A model generated the notes under the pieces. The model had not been told where the DNA came from. It did not search any database and saw nothing but the letters and a program-made list of their open reading frames with translations. A program made the position numbers and the translations under genes. Positions 18,636 to 31,600 of a DNA stretch of 64,000 bases are shown here, piece after piece. The first letter of the stretch is position 1; each line of letters begins with the position of its first letter. The stretch comes from Rallus limicola (lineage: Eukaryota; Chordata; Aves; Gruiformes; Rallidae). The stretch lies in NCBI GenBank assembly GCA_022605955.1, contig JAKCOZ010000006.1, positions 1,798,001 to 1,862,000 of the forward strand. Reading direction: 5' to 3'.

Positions 18636-20359
18636 TTGTTCCTTGACCTGGGAAACCACCTTTGAATGTCAAGGTTCCCGTGCCTGTGTAACTCTTTCTC
18701 CCTTTGTAAAATCTTTTTCTTAAAAGGGCTTCCTCCCCTGGCCATCTGCTCATGACAAAGTGCTCTCGGCCTATCCACCAACACCCATCCATCTCCATCG
18801 GCACAGCTAGCCCTGCTGAGCGTGCTGCATAATTAGATCTTGGCTCTCTCATGAGCCTTGTGCATGCGGTTTGCCCAGCCATGGAAAAGGGTGGTTGCAA
18901 AAAATAGGGATAAAGGGCTGGAGGGTAGGGAGAGGAAACATACCTTCACCTTAAATAGCTATTTGTACCTACTGGGGATGCTGCAGAGCAGGCTGGGAAT
19001 CACAAGAGAGGGGTTTGGGCCTTTTTCTGTTTCCCCTCTCTATGTTTTGGGAGGCGATGTGCTTGCATTGGATGTTTGCACATGTCAAAGGTGGTTGCTG
19101 GTACAAACATAGGACCCAAGTGAGTGTTTGCATCTGTACTGCTGTGTGTGGGATGATGTGGAACTGCAGTGTGAGCTGTATCCTTCCTGGGGGAGGGGTG
19201 GGGGGCGGGTGGGGGTGGGCAGCGAGAGGTTTGAGTGCAAGTGGGGATTTGGCATCCACGATTCAAGAAGCGTCTGGCCGATGCGCTCGGTGCCCTGCTC
19301 TGCCTGGGCTGGGCCTGTGTGGAGCCAGGAGCTGGACACAATGGTCATTATGGGTCTCTTCCAACTCAGGATATTCTGTGATTCTATGGTTGCATATCTG
19401 CTTTCCTGGTTTCAGGGTGTTTCTTTGGACCTGAAGAAGAAACTATCGGCAACCCTGGTGCTAACCTTATTTTTGGGCCTCTGTTACTACAAAGAAACCT
19501 ACACACCAAGAATTCTTTTCTTCCTTTCCCCTCTATTTCTTTCTTCTTTTGTGAAAAACTGTGAAGGGAATTAAACTTCTTAAAGAGCAAAACCATTTCA
19601 TTCTTTCTGAATTAGGTGTCATTTTTTTCCATGCAAAAAAATGCAAAGTAGTAAGTCTTCAAAACAGTGATAGTTGTGGGCCTGCTACTGAGGTGTCACA
19701 GCACATCTCACCCTCAAGCTAAAGCCATAATTTCATGGATAATTTATGCAATGTTCCCCACCTGGCCAAAAAAGGTGGTATGGGATGTCCACAGTAGAGT
19801 TGGAAGTGTTGATCTGCTTGAGGCTCTGTAGGCTTTCCACTTCTTGCTTTTACTTTGACTGGTATAGGGTTTTTTGCTGGTGTATTTATTCTGGAGAAAG
19901 AGAGGACCTCTCCTGAGATAGGGGTTCATTCTCTGCCAGCAAATTAAGAGTTAAAAGGTTCAGGCTTCTCATGTCAGTGATTGATCCTACTGCAGTAGAG
20001 CTGAAGATGCTGCTAAGAGCAATCTGAAGAGTGATTTGCTGGGTCTGCTGGGTTCAGAGAGAGAAGATGATGATGAAGGGGAACTAAATGCACTGAGTGA
20101 GTCTGCTGCTGACTGTCTGTTCCTCATGGGCAGGGAGTTGCTGTGACCACCGGACCAACACCCTCATGGGATTACAGGGTAACCCAGGTTGGCAAGGACC
20201 TCAGGAGAACACCTAGTCCAACCACCTCCTCCTGGACAGGAACCGTGACCAGCTGTTTGGTTTGGCAGTATGGTTACAGGGTCTGAAACTGTTTTGTGGA
20301 GGAGTTGATAGCCCTGGGTTCATCCAGGCTTGCTGACCATTGGAAATGAATGGGAAGAT
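18636..20359. other. Upstream spacer of unit 2, no gene recognised
   Basis: Corresponds to 1-3028 of unit 1 minus about 1.3 kb: the join lies near 18726, where 'ttcttaaa' meets 'agggcttcctcccc'. The same join occurs in unit 4 near 54407. Confidence 0.65.
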
Positions 20360-21190
20360 CACAGAAGCACAGAATCACACGGTTGGAAAAGACCTTTAAG
20401 ACCATCAAGTCCAACCATCCCTGTCCTGTGCTAAACCAGATCCCCGAGTACCTCATCTCCCCTCTGTTAAACACCCCCAGGGGTGGGGACTCGGCCCCCT
20501 CCCTGGGCAGCCTGTGCCACCGCCCCACAACTCTGCCAGGGAAGAACTTTGCCCTCCCAGCTGAGCTGAGCCTGCCCTGGCACAGCTTGAGCCCACTGCC
20601 CCTTGTCCCATCTCCTGTCCCCTGGCTGAAGAGACCAGCGCCCACCTGTCTGCACCCTCCTGGCAGGGCAGGGGAGGTGCTGAGAAGGTCTCCCCTCAGC
20701 CTCCTCTTCTCCAGGCTCAACACCCCAGCTCCCTCAGCTGCTCCTCAGAGGATTTGCCCTCCAGCCCCTTCCCCAGCCTGGTTGCCCTTCTCTGCACTCG
20801 CTCCAGGACCTCAGTGTCCTTCTGATGCTGAGGAGCCCAGAACTGGACCCAGCACTCGAGGTGCAGCCTCCCCAGTGCCCAGTCCAGAGGCACAATCCTC
20901 TCCCCAGACCGACTGGCCACACTCTGATACAAACCAGGATGCCAGTGGCCTTCCTGGCCACCTGGGCACACTGCTGGCTCATGGTCAGTCAGCAGTCACC
21001 CAACACCCCCAGGTCCTTTGTCTGACAGCTCTCCAGCCAGTCTTCTCCAAGCCTGTAGCACTGCAACAGGTGTACCAACCTCCAAAGCACTTGATTGTCC
21101 TCATGTACTTGGCATGTTCCAAGCCTGATCTATGAATACCACTTGTCTTCCCCATTGCACACAAGTCCTGACATGCATTAAAAAATGTTT
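20360..21190 (-). repeat. CR1 fragment, antisense, longest version (unit 2)
   Basis: Same CR1 as 3029-3467, but it continues about 400 bp further into the element (ctcgctccaggacctcagtg ... ccaggtcctttgtctgacag). The other three units have one shared internal join ('gcccttctctg' to 'gcaaaaacaatg'), so unit 2 keeps the ancestral state. Confidence 0.9.
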
Positions 21191-21448
21191 TGCCAAAAAC
21201 AATGCCTTTCTGGGGGATGACTTTCTGAGGGAAGCAAAGGAAGAACAGAAATTCATAATCCTAGGGAGGCAAAGAAACATACCTGGAGGGCTGGGTTGGG
21301 AGTTCAACACAGGAGACAGGGATGGGATGTTGTGGGATTATTTCTTTGAAGCCAAACTACACTGCATGAAAGCAAAGAGCTCGCACCTGGCAGTGATATC
21401 CACTGGAATCAGCTCATGAATGCTGAGGTCCAAGTAATTTCTTAAATC

Positions 21449-21850
21449 CTCTCAGTCCTATGTTCCAGCCCCTCACCACTCTCTCTGTAAAAAACGTCCC
21501 TTTAATATCTAATTTAAACCTTCCCTCCTTCAGCTTCACTCCATCCCCCTTGTCCTGCCATTATCTACCCTTTGAAAAAGTCGATTCCTCTCCTGTTTCT
21601 CTGCTCCCTTCAAGGACTGGAAGGCTGCAATGAGGTCCCCCCGCAGCCTTCTCTTCTCCAGGCTGAACACACCCAGCTCCCTCCCCATCCCTGGAGGTGT
21701 TCAAGGCCAGGTTGGAGGGGGCCCAGGGCAACCTTGTGTAGCTCCAGGCCTGGAGGTTGGTGGCCCTGCCTGTGGCAGGGGGGTTGGAGCTCGGTGATCC
21801 TTGGGGTCCCTTCCAACCCAGACCATTCTCTGATTCTATGTGTGAAAGAA
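21449..21850. repeat. CR1 inverted pair (unit 2)
   Basis: Counterpart of 3715-4117: antisense piece to about 21680, then a sense 3' end finishing 'attctctgattctatg' at about 21840. Confidence 0.85.
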
Positions 21851-22252
21851 GAGAAAAAGCAGTAAGTAAGGGGTGCAAATAGCCAGTTGTGTGATCTTCA
21901 GGGAAAGACAGACTTGTGCAAGCTCACAGAGCTGGTAAGGAGCCATCAGTAGAGTTTATAAAATTAAAGTTAATCTTCTCCTTTCCCTTTTGTGCTCTCA
22001 GTCATGGGAACAGGCGGTGAAGGTGAACTACTCTTGGAAGCTGATGTCTGTCTAGGGATAAAGGATGTTAACTCATTTATATTGGTTTGGGCAGTCACAG
22101 CCAGTGTCACGCTGCATGGGGGCAGGGGGGGTTCGCCTTTATGTGCCCGTACCTGCAGCCAGTGTTTCTGCAGGGCTGATTTCCAGAGAATAGTTATGAT
22201 TTACATGAACTCTATGGAAAATTTTTAGGAAGTGAGTGGCTCTCTGAGAAAA

Positions 22253-22980
22253 GTTGTGCAGACAACAATAGATACTCTTGCATGGAAGAGAATTGGGAGC
22301 TCACAGGGAGCACACAGGGAGCTCTTAAAACCCAGACCAGTCTATGGTTCTATGATTCTATGTCCAAGGAGACATCCAAGCCCCTCTGAGCCCCTCACAT
22401 CCGTCTGCACTGGCTGTGGAATGCCTTGCTGGCATTTAGATTGCAGAATCACAGAATCACAAGGTTGGAACAGAGTTTTAAGCTCATCAAGTCCAGCCCG
22501 TTCCTGCCCTGACCACTCTTTCAGTGAAAGAGCCTTTGTCTGAAGTGGAGGGGTTGGAGGGGTCAGAGCAGATGGTTGAAATAAGCTCTGGAAAGGGAAA
22601 GGTGGTTCCCAGTACATTCCTGCAATTTGCTGTAGTGGAGCTGGGGAGATTCTGGACGAGGTTCATGTAGTAATGGGTTAATCCAGGCTCACCAACTCCT
22701 CTTGACATCCACAAGGCTTGATGCATCCCTGTCTGACAGGCACTGATTCAGCCTGCTCGCATTTTCTTGGGGCCCAGATCCTGCAGCTTGAACCTGGACA
22801 GGTGAATACTACCTGGACCAGCTTGGAGAGGGGAGTGTGATACGTGCTTGCTTTAGGATACCCAAGTTAACAGGTTTGTCAGCGTGGCCACGAATGCTAA
22901 ATTTTAACTTTTGGCAAATAAGGTTTTAATTTTGTTGTGCAGACAACAATAGATACTCTTGCATGGAAGAGAATTGGGAG
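22253..22980 (+). repeat. Transposed 634-bp duplication flanked by 47-bp direct repeats (unit 2)
   Basis: The 47 bp at 22253-22299 (starting gttgtgcagacaacaatag) is repeated at 22934-22980. Between them, 22300-22328 is filler with a doubled cacagggagc. Positions 22329-22933 match the spacer at 17428-18127 (and 53111-53812), with an internal loss of about 100 bp inside a CR1. Units 1, 3 and 4 have no insert here. Confidence 0.9.
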
Positions 22981-23307
22981 CATTCTTTGTTAAAAACACC
23001 CCATGTGAAATGGGAAAAAGATGGGGATGGAGAAGAGCTGACATCAGTTGTAACTAAAACACTATCGAAGATCACTGAAGGAAGCTGAAGGCTCTTGTGT
23101 GAAAACCAGGGAATGGAAAGGTCAGGGGAAAGAAGAGGAAAGTTTTTAATGGATGAGGGGAAAAGGCAGCTTCTAGTAGAGAGCGAGATTCCTCGTCCTG
23201 TGACACTAAAGATCAGCTGCAAGAGAGAGGTGAAAAATCAGCCCTTGTGCCAGCAGCTGCATTGGTGTCTCCTCAGCTCTTCAGACACAGGCTCCCAGGC
23301 GCTGGTA

Positions 23308-23730
23308 AAATGGTCAGGAAGGCCTGGAGCATCTCCCCTGCCAGGACGGGCTGAAAGAACCGGGGCTGTTCAGCCTGCAGAAAAGCCTGAGAGGGGATCT
23401 GACTCATGGTTATCAATATCTGAAGGGTGGGACACAGGGGGACATGGGCAGCCTCTTCTCAGTGTCTGTGGGGACAGGACAAGGAGCGATGGCCTCAAGT
23501 TGGAGCACAGGGAGTTCCACACCAATCTGGGGAAGAACTTCTTACCAGTGAGGGTGAGGGAGCCCTGGGACAGGCTGCCCAGGGGTGTGTGGAGTCTCCT
23601 TCTCTGGAGAGATTCCAGCCCCATCCGACCCCCACCTGTGTGACCTGTCCTAGGGAGCCTGCTTTGGCAAGGGGGTTGGACCCAATGAGCTCTGGAGGTC
23701 CCTTGCAACCCCTAGGGTTCTGTGATTCTG
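23308..23730 (+). repeat. CR1 3' fragment, sense (unit 2)
   Basis: Counterpart of 4893-5313, with the same blocks and octamer end. Confidence 0.9.
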
Positions 23731-24847
23731 TTTTGCAGGAATTGTCCTGAGAATTGTCCTATTACACCATCCCATCCATGGAGGAGCAGGAGACACTTAG
23801 CAATGGCAGAAACGGATGTGTTGTGCTGGACTTCACAATAGGTCCTGAAGGTGAGCACCTGCAGCTTCTTCATTCCTTCAAGTTGAAGCAGGGATTGAAG
23901 AGCTTTGCAACCCGAGTCTGAGCACGCAGAACTCGGTAGGATCACAAACAGTTCCCTGGGGTCACAAACACCTTGCATCTGAGGCTTGAGAAGAACACAG
24001 CTGCCTGTAGCTTTTAAGACACTTTCTGTCCTTAGGCAGGGAATAATAATCATATGGTGCACACTGGGCTTAAAGTGCTTTTTCCAAGCCTGCTCTAAAG
24101 CTGAGGGCACACTGGGCATTTGTGTTGGCAGTGTGAAGCGATAACAAAAACAAGCTGGCTGTGCCAAAGCATTGGGTATAACAAAGCTGGTAACACACCT
24201 TCTGCCCTCTCACACTGGTAAGGTCTTCACTAGTGTGCTGTTCTGGAGATGGGACAGAGCTAGGTGGCAAGATGGGGAAAGGAGGAGGAGGAGTATAGCG
24301 GGAACGTGGGCCTTTTCCTGGACAAGTTGTGATGCTTTGGCTTGATTTGCAGGCCATGGATCAATTTACTTGGAAGGAGAAGTAAATTAAGCTGAAATCT
24401 GGAGGACATTGTAGATATCTGTAGGACAGAAGTGATTGTTTAGCCCGATGAGGAAGGTTGGTGGAGGTTTAAATAGGTCATTGATAGATCTGTGCTGTGT
24501 GGGGACGGTGGCCAGTGAGGATGGGCTTTACAGTCCTGGCTGTCTGCGGTGGGAGGGGGGACAGCTACCCAAACTCAAACCTGAGGGTTACACAGTTAAC
24601 CTTGCAAGTTCCTGAGCCTGGAACTGGGTTTAGATGCTGCTTTGAGCCATGTGTTCAGCTCCCAGCTCCTGCACGGAGCGGCTTTGCCTCAAAGCTGTGT
24701 CGCCTCGTAGGCTTTTGCCTGTCGTTAGCAGGCGAGATGAAGTTGCCTTAGATGGAGCCTGGCCTAGAGATAAAACATCTTGTGGCCTGATGAAAAGCCC
24801 TGAATGACTGGCAGGGATGAATGATGAAGGTAGACTGGACTCTGTAG
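23731..24847. other. Spacer, no gene recognised (unit 2)
   Basis: Counterpart of 5314-6430; no coding block recognised. Confidence 0.6.
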
Positions 24848-25081
24848 GAGCACAGGGAGTTCCACACCAATCTGGGGAAGAACTTCTTCCCAGTGAGCGT
24901 GAGGGAGCCCTGGGACAGGCTGCCCAGGGGGGTGTGGAGTCTCCTTCTCTGGAGAGATTCCAGCCCCATCTGTGTGACCCAACACCTGTGTGACCTGTCC
25001 TAGGGAGCCTGCTTTGGCAGGGGGGTTGGACCTGATGATCTCTGGAGGTCCCTTGCAACCCCTACGGTTCTGAGATTCTGT
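24848..25081 (+). repeat. CR1 3' fragment, sense, promoter-proximal (unit 2)
   Basis: Counterpart of 6431-6664. Confidence 0.9.
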
Positions 25082-25351
25082 ATCTTGGAAGCAGGGTGCT
25101 TGGCTCAAGGAATAAGCACCCAGAGATGGGATCTTGGGTGTTGAAGGTAAGGCCTTTTGTTCTGGTTGTGGGGTGTCAGGAGCAATGTGAAGTTTGGCTC
25201 TCCTGAAAGGTTTCTCCAAGGCGTGATGTGCTTGCTCTGCTCCTCACACAGGTGGGACACATTTCCAAGTCTGGCTGACAGGATTCAAATGAGAAAGAGC
25301 CTTGGAGTGACAGCGGATTTATCCAGTCAGAGTTCTGCCTGCCTCTGAGGG

Positions 25352-25418
25352 CACCAATGAGGGCTCAGCACCAATGAGGGCTCAGCACCAATGAGGGCTC
25401 AGCGTGCCCGTGATGTCA
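25352..25418 (+). promoter_or_regulatory. Promoter: triple CCAAT plus CRE-like site (unit 2)
   Basis: Three exact 17-bp caccaatgagggctcag repeats (25352-25402) and tgatgtca at 25411-25418; start codon at 25607. Confidence 0.65.
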
Positions 25419-25606
25419 CCAAGGGTTGTGTGGTTGCTGGACAGGTGTGAGGGGCGCAGGGCAGTTGGCACTGGACACTGTAGTCTGTCAGTGTCACTGC
25501 AGACTGCGGCCTCGGCCATTGCCAGTCGGTGTGTCGATTGAGCCATTCCTGGAGATCTTGGAGCACATTGGTGACCGAGTGACAGAGTAGGACATCAGCC
25601 CAAGCC

Positions 25607-28600
25607 ATGGGGTGCTTCGGCACCCCCGTGCCTGATCTGATGCTAGCCTTGATGCTGGGGATGTATATCAGCTTCATCTCCACCTTTCCATGGGCCAGGA
25701 GGCTCAGGGTAAGGGAACGTTGCGGCGCACTGAGCCGTGCCGGGTCCTGACATGGGCTGGTGTCGGGGGGTGTGGGTGCCTGGGAGCTGCTCCCATGTCA
25801 CGAACTGTCTGGGGGTCTTGCAGAGGCGTTGGAGGAGGAAGCGTGGGAAGAGGTGTTGGAGGAAGGGCCATGGCAACAGCAAGGCGAGACTCAGGGTAGG
25901 TGACTCTGACTCCACACCACACTGTGCCGCACCACGTCATGACATAAAGCGGAGTTGTGGGGGCATGGGGGACTGTGGCAGGGGCTGGGTGCTGCTCCAC
26001 ACTCACCCATGTTCTGGGGCTCTTACAGACATTTTGGAGGAAGAGGTTTGCAAAGACCCGGTCGGGAGTGTATCCTGAGCAGCCGAGCTGTGAGTGACCC
26101 CAGCACCGAGCGCCCTGCAAAGGGCTGACACCTCAAGGCAGCCCAGACACGGGGCTGTGCTGGGGGCTGCCAGACACTCACTCGATCTTGTCAATCATCA
26201 GGTTCTTCCCAAGAAACCGGAGGCACAGAGAAGCCGGTGGCACCTGAGACCATGTGGTGAGTGCTGGGGAGACCCCCAGCTCCTGCCCCAGACTCTCCAC
26301 CTGTGCCCTGCCTGTTTCGGGGTATCCCTGCCTGCCTGCCAGGGAGGGGCTGCTGCCCAGGGGTCCCACAGGAGGGCCCAGGCTGCAATTGGTCCCTTCT
26401 CTCTCCTCCTCTGCAGGGAGAAGGAGGAGACAGGGAGCGGGAAGCGCCTGTCACCGCGTGCCCCACGGAGCTCCATGGGTTCCCAGGACTCCCTCTCGGA
26501 CAACGGATCTGTGCATCTCAACACCTTCCCTGAGTCCAGCCCCAAGGAAGTGGAGCCTTCTGCCAGGCAATACAAGGTAGGTGCCTGTTACTCTCCACCA
26601 CACTGCACTGCACCACATCATGACATGGAGTGGTGTGGGGGGAGCATGGGGGTCTGTAGCATAGGGCTGGGATCTGCTCCACACTCACCCATGTTCTGGG
26701 GCTCTTGCAGAACTGGTGGAAGATGTTTGGGAAGAGCAAGGCAAGAGTCGATTCAGAGCAGCCAAGTGGTGAGTGATCCCAGCACCGAGAGCCCTGCAAA
26801 GGGCTGACACCTCAAGGCAGGCCTGACACTGGGCTGTGCTGGGGGCTGCCAGACACTCATTAACTCTTGCCAATCATCAGGTTCTTCCCAAGAAACCGGA
26901 GGCACAGAGAAGCCCGTGGCACCCGAGACCATGTGGTGAGTGCTGGGGAGACCCCCAGCTCCTGGCCCAAAATTTCCACCTGTGCTCTGCCTTTTTCGGG
27001 ATATCCCTGCCTGCCTGCCAGGGAGGGGCTGCTGCCCAGGGGTCCCACAGGAGGGCCCAGGCTGCAATTGGTCTCTTCTCTCTCCTCCTCTGCAGGGAGA
27101 AGGAGGAGACAGGGAGCGGGAAGCGCCTGTCACCGCGTGCCCCACGGAGCTCCATGGGCTCCCAGGACTCCCTCTCGGACAGTAGGTCTGTGCGTTCCAA
27201 CGCCTTCCCTGAGTCCAGCCCCAGGGAAGTGGAGCCTTCTGCCAGGACACACAAGGTAGGTGCCTGTTACTCTCCACCACACTGCACTGCACCACATCAT
27301 GACATGGAGTGGTGTGGGGGGAGCATGGGGGTCTGTAGCATAGGGCTGGGATCTGCTCCACACTCACCCATGTTCTGGGGATCTTGCAGAACTGGTGGAA
27401 GAAAATGTTTGGGAAGAGCAAGGCTGGAGTCGATTCAGAGCAGCCAAGTGGTGAGTGACCCCAGCACCGAGTGCCCTGCAAAGGGCTGACACCTCAAGGC
27501 AGGCATGACACGGGGCTGTGCTAGGGGCTGTCAGACACTAACTTGGTCTTGTTCCTCATCAGGTTCTTCCCAAGCAGCTGGAGAAACAGGGAAGCCCGTG
27601 GCACCTGAGACCATGTGGTGAGTGCTGGGGAGACCCCCAGCTCCTGCCCCAGACTCTCCACCTGTGCCCTGCCCGTTTTGGGTGTCCCTGCCTGCCTGCC
27701 AGGGAGGGGCTGCTGCCCTGGGGTCCCCAAGGACGGCCCAGGCTGCAATTGGTCCCTTCTCTCTCCTCCTCTGCAGGGAGAAGGAGGAGACAGGGAGCGG
27801 GAAGTGCCCTTCCCCGCGTGCCCCACGGAGCTCCATGGGCTCCCTGGGCTCCTTGTCCAACAGCGGGTCTGTGCGTTCCAACGCCTTCCCTGAGTCCAGC
27901 CCCAGGGAAGTGGAGCCTTCTGCCAGGCAACACAAGGTAGGTGCCTGTTACCCTCCACCACACTGCTGTGTGCCTTGTCATGACATGGAGTGGTGTGGGG
28001 GAAGCATGGGGGTCTGTAGCATAGGGCTGGGTGCTGCTCCACACTCACCCATGTTCTGGGGCTCTTACAGAACTGGTGGAAGAAGTTGTTTGGGAAGAGC
28101 AAGGCGAGAGTTGCTTCAGAGCAGCCAAGTGGTGAGTGACCCCAGCACCGAGCACCCTGCAAAGGGCTGACACCTCAAGGCAGCCCTGACACCGGGGCTG
28201 TGCTGGGGGCTGCCAGACACTCACTCACTCATTCTTGTCAACCATCAGGTTCTTCCCAAGCAGCTGGAGACAGAGAGAAGCCTTCATCACCCGAGACCAT
28301 GTGGTGAGTGCTGGGGAGACCCCCAGCTCCTTCCCTAGACTATCCACCCGTGCCCTGGCTGTTCCGGGGTATCTCTGCCTGCCTGCCTGCCAGGGAGGGG
28401 CTGCTGCCCAGGGGTCCCACTGGAGGGCCCAGGCTGCAATTGGTCCCTTCTCTCTCCTCCTCTGCAGGGAGAAGGAGGAGACAATGTGCGGGAATCTCCT
28501 ATCCCCGTGTGCCCTGAGGAGCTCCATGGGCTCCCTGGGCTCCTTGTCCAACAGCGGGTCTGGGCGTCTCAACACCTTCCCTGAGTCCAGCCCCAGGGAA

Positions 28601-31600
28601 GTGGAGCCTTCTAGCAGGCAACACAAGGTAGGTGCCTGTTACTCTCCACCACACTGCACTGCACCACATCATGACATGGAGTGGTGTGGGGGGAGCATGG
28701 GGGTCTGTAGCATAGGGCTGGGATCTGCTCCACACTCACCCATGTTCTGGGGCTCTTGCAGAACTGGTGGAAGATGTTTGGGAAGAGCAAGGCGAGAGAC
28801 GATTCAGAGCAGCCAAGTGGTGAGTGATCCCAGCACTGAGCGCCCTGCAAAGGGCTGACACCTCAAGGCAGCCCTGATACGGGGCTGTGCTGGGGGCTGC
28901 CAGATACTCACTCGGTCTTGTCAATCATCAGGTTCTTCCCAAGCAGCTGGAGACACAGAGAAGCCTTCATCACCTGAGACCATGTGGTGAGTGCTGGGGA
29001 GACCCCCAGCTCCTGGCCCAGACTCTCCACCTTTGCCCATGCTCTTACGGGGTATCCCTGCCTGCCTGCCTGCCAGGGAGGGGCTGCTGCTCAGTGGTCC
29101 CAAAGGACGGCCCAGGCTGCAATTGGTCCCTTCTCTCTCCTCCTCTGCAGGGAGAAGGAGGAGACAAGGAGTGGGAATCTCCTGTCCTCGCATGCCCCAC
29201 GGAGCTCCACGGGCTCCCTGGGCTCCTTGTCAAAGCCCACGGCACCCGAGACCATGAGGTGAGTGCTGGGGAGACCCCCAGCTCCTGGCCCAGAATTTCC
29301 ACCTGTGCCCTGACTTGTTTTATGGTATTCCTGCCTGCCTGCCAGGGAGGGACTGCTGCTCAGTTGTCCCAAAGGAGGGCCCAGGCTGCAATTGGTCCCT
29401 TCTCTCTCCTCCTCTGCAGGGAGAACGAGGAGACAAGGAGTGGGAATCTCCTGTCCCCGCATGCCCCACGGAGCTCCACGGGCTCCCTGGGCTCATTTTT
29501 GGACAGCGGATCCACCTGTCTCAATCCCTTCCCCGAGTCCAGCCCCAGCCAAGTGGAGCCTTCTTCCAACCGAGTCAAAGTAGGTGCCTGTTACTCCCCA
29601 CCACACTGCACTGCACCATGTCCTGACATGGAGTGGTGTGCTGTTGCAGTCCCCTTGTCCCAAAAATGACTTTAGCCAGGGCTGGAAGGGCAGGATCCCG
29701 CACGCCGGCTATGGATGCACACCAATATGGTTAAAAGCAATCACCCCATTTTATTCTGGCAAGCTGAAGCCTTTTATACTTTCACAGAAGACAGCAAGCT
29801 CACATGGAGAGTTAGCTTTCACACAGATAGGTAGGGGCCTGAGATGGGGCGGGGGAAACCCAGCTGCACGGTATCCAGCTTCTGTTACCACTTTGGAATG
29901 TAAGGAGCTCTCCTCAGAGTCCTAGTTCTCATGCTTGTTAGCTTCTTATCAGAGCTATGGCTCAGAGCAGGTGCTCAAGCTGTTGCAGGGGAAAATGGCC
30001 TTTATCACCTAACCAGTCACCCACAGTGTGGAGCATGGGGGTCTGTAGCATAGGGCTGGGAGCTGCTCCACACTCACCCACATTCTGGGGTTCTTGCAGA
30101 AGCGTTGGAGGAAGAGGGTTGGGAAGAGCAAGGCGAGAGTCCGTCTGGAGCAGCCGAGCGGTGAGTGATCCCTGCCCTGAGCACCTGGCAAAGGGCTGAC
30201 AGCCCACGACAGCTCTGACAGCGGGGCTGTGCTGGGGGCTGCCAGACACTCACTTGGTCTCGTCCCTCATCAGGTTCTTCCCAACCAACTGGAGGCACAG
30301 AGGAGCCTTCAGCAACCCAGGAGATGTGGTGAGTGCTGGGGAGACCCCCAGCTCCTGGCCCAGACTCTGCACCTGTGCCCTGCCCGTTTTGGGTGTCCCT
30401 GCCTGCCTGCCAGGGAGGGGCTGCTGCCCTGGGGTCCCACAGGAGGGCCCAGGCTGCCATTGGTCCCTTCTCTCTCCTCCTCTGCAGGGAGAAGGACGAG
30501 ACAGGGAGCGGGAAGTGCCCTTCCCCGCATGCCCCACGGAGCTCCATGGGCTCCCTGGGCTCCTTGTCAAAGAGTGGGTCTGTGTGTTTCAAGGCCTTCC
30601 TTGAGTCCAGCCCCAGGGAAGTGGAGCCTTCGGCCAGGACACACAAGGTAGGTGCCTGTTACTCTCCACCACACTGCACTGCACCACATCATGACATGGA
30701 GTGGTGTGTTGGGAGCATGGGGGTCTGTAGCATAGGGCTGGGAGCTGCTCCACACTCACCCACATTCTGGGGTTCTTGCAGAAGCGTTGGAGGAAGAGGG
30801 TTGGGAAGAGCAAGGCGAGAGTCCGTCTGGAGCAGCCGAGCGGTGAGTGATCCCTGCCCTGAGCACCTGGCAAAGGGCTGACACCCCATGGCAGCTCTGA
30901 CACTGGGGCTGTGCTGGGGGCTGCCAGACACTCACTTGGTCTCGTCCCTCATCAGGTTCTTCCCAACCAAATGGAGGCACAGAGGAGCCTTCAGCAACCC
31001 AGGAGATGTGGTGAGTGCCGGGGAGACCCCCAGCTCCTGGCCCAGACTCTGCACCTGTGCCCTGCCCGTTTTGGGTGTCCCTGCCTGCCTGCCTGCCAGG
31101 GAGGGGCTGCTGCCTAGGGGTCTCACAGGAGGGCCCAGGCTGCCATTGGTCCCTTCTCTCTCCTCCTCTGCAGGGAGAAGGACGAGACAGGGAGCGGGAA
31201 GTGCCCTTCCCCGCATGCCCCACGGAGCTCCATGGGCTCCCTGGGCTCCTTGTCAAAGAGTGGGTCTGTGTGTTTCAAGGCCTTCCCTGAGTCCAGCCCC
31301 AGGGAAGTGGAGCCTTCGGCCAGGACACACAAGGTAGGTGCCTGTTACTCTCCACCACACTGCACTGCACCACATCATGACATGGAGTGGTGTGGGGGGA
31401 GCATGGGGGTCTGTAGCATAGGGCTGGGAGCTGCTCCACACTCACCCACATTCTGGGGTTCTTGCAGAAGCGTTGGAGGAAGAGGGTTGGGAAGAGCAAG
31501 GCGAGAGTCCGTCTGGAGCAGCCGAGCGGTGAGTGATCCCTGCCCTGAGCACCTGGCAAAGGGCTGACAGCCCACGGCAGCTCTGACACCGGGGCTGTGC

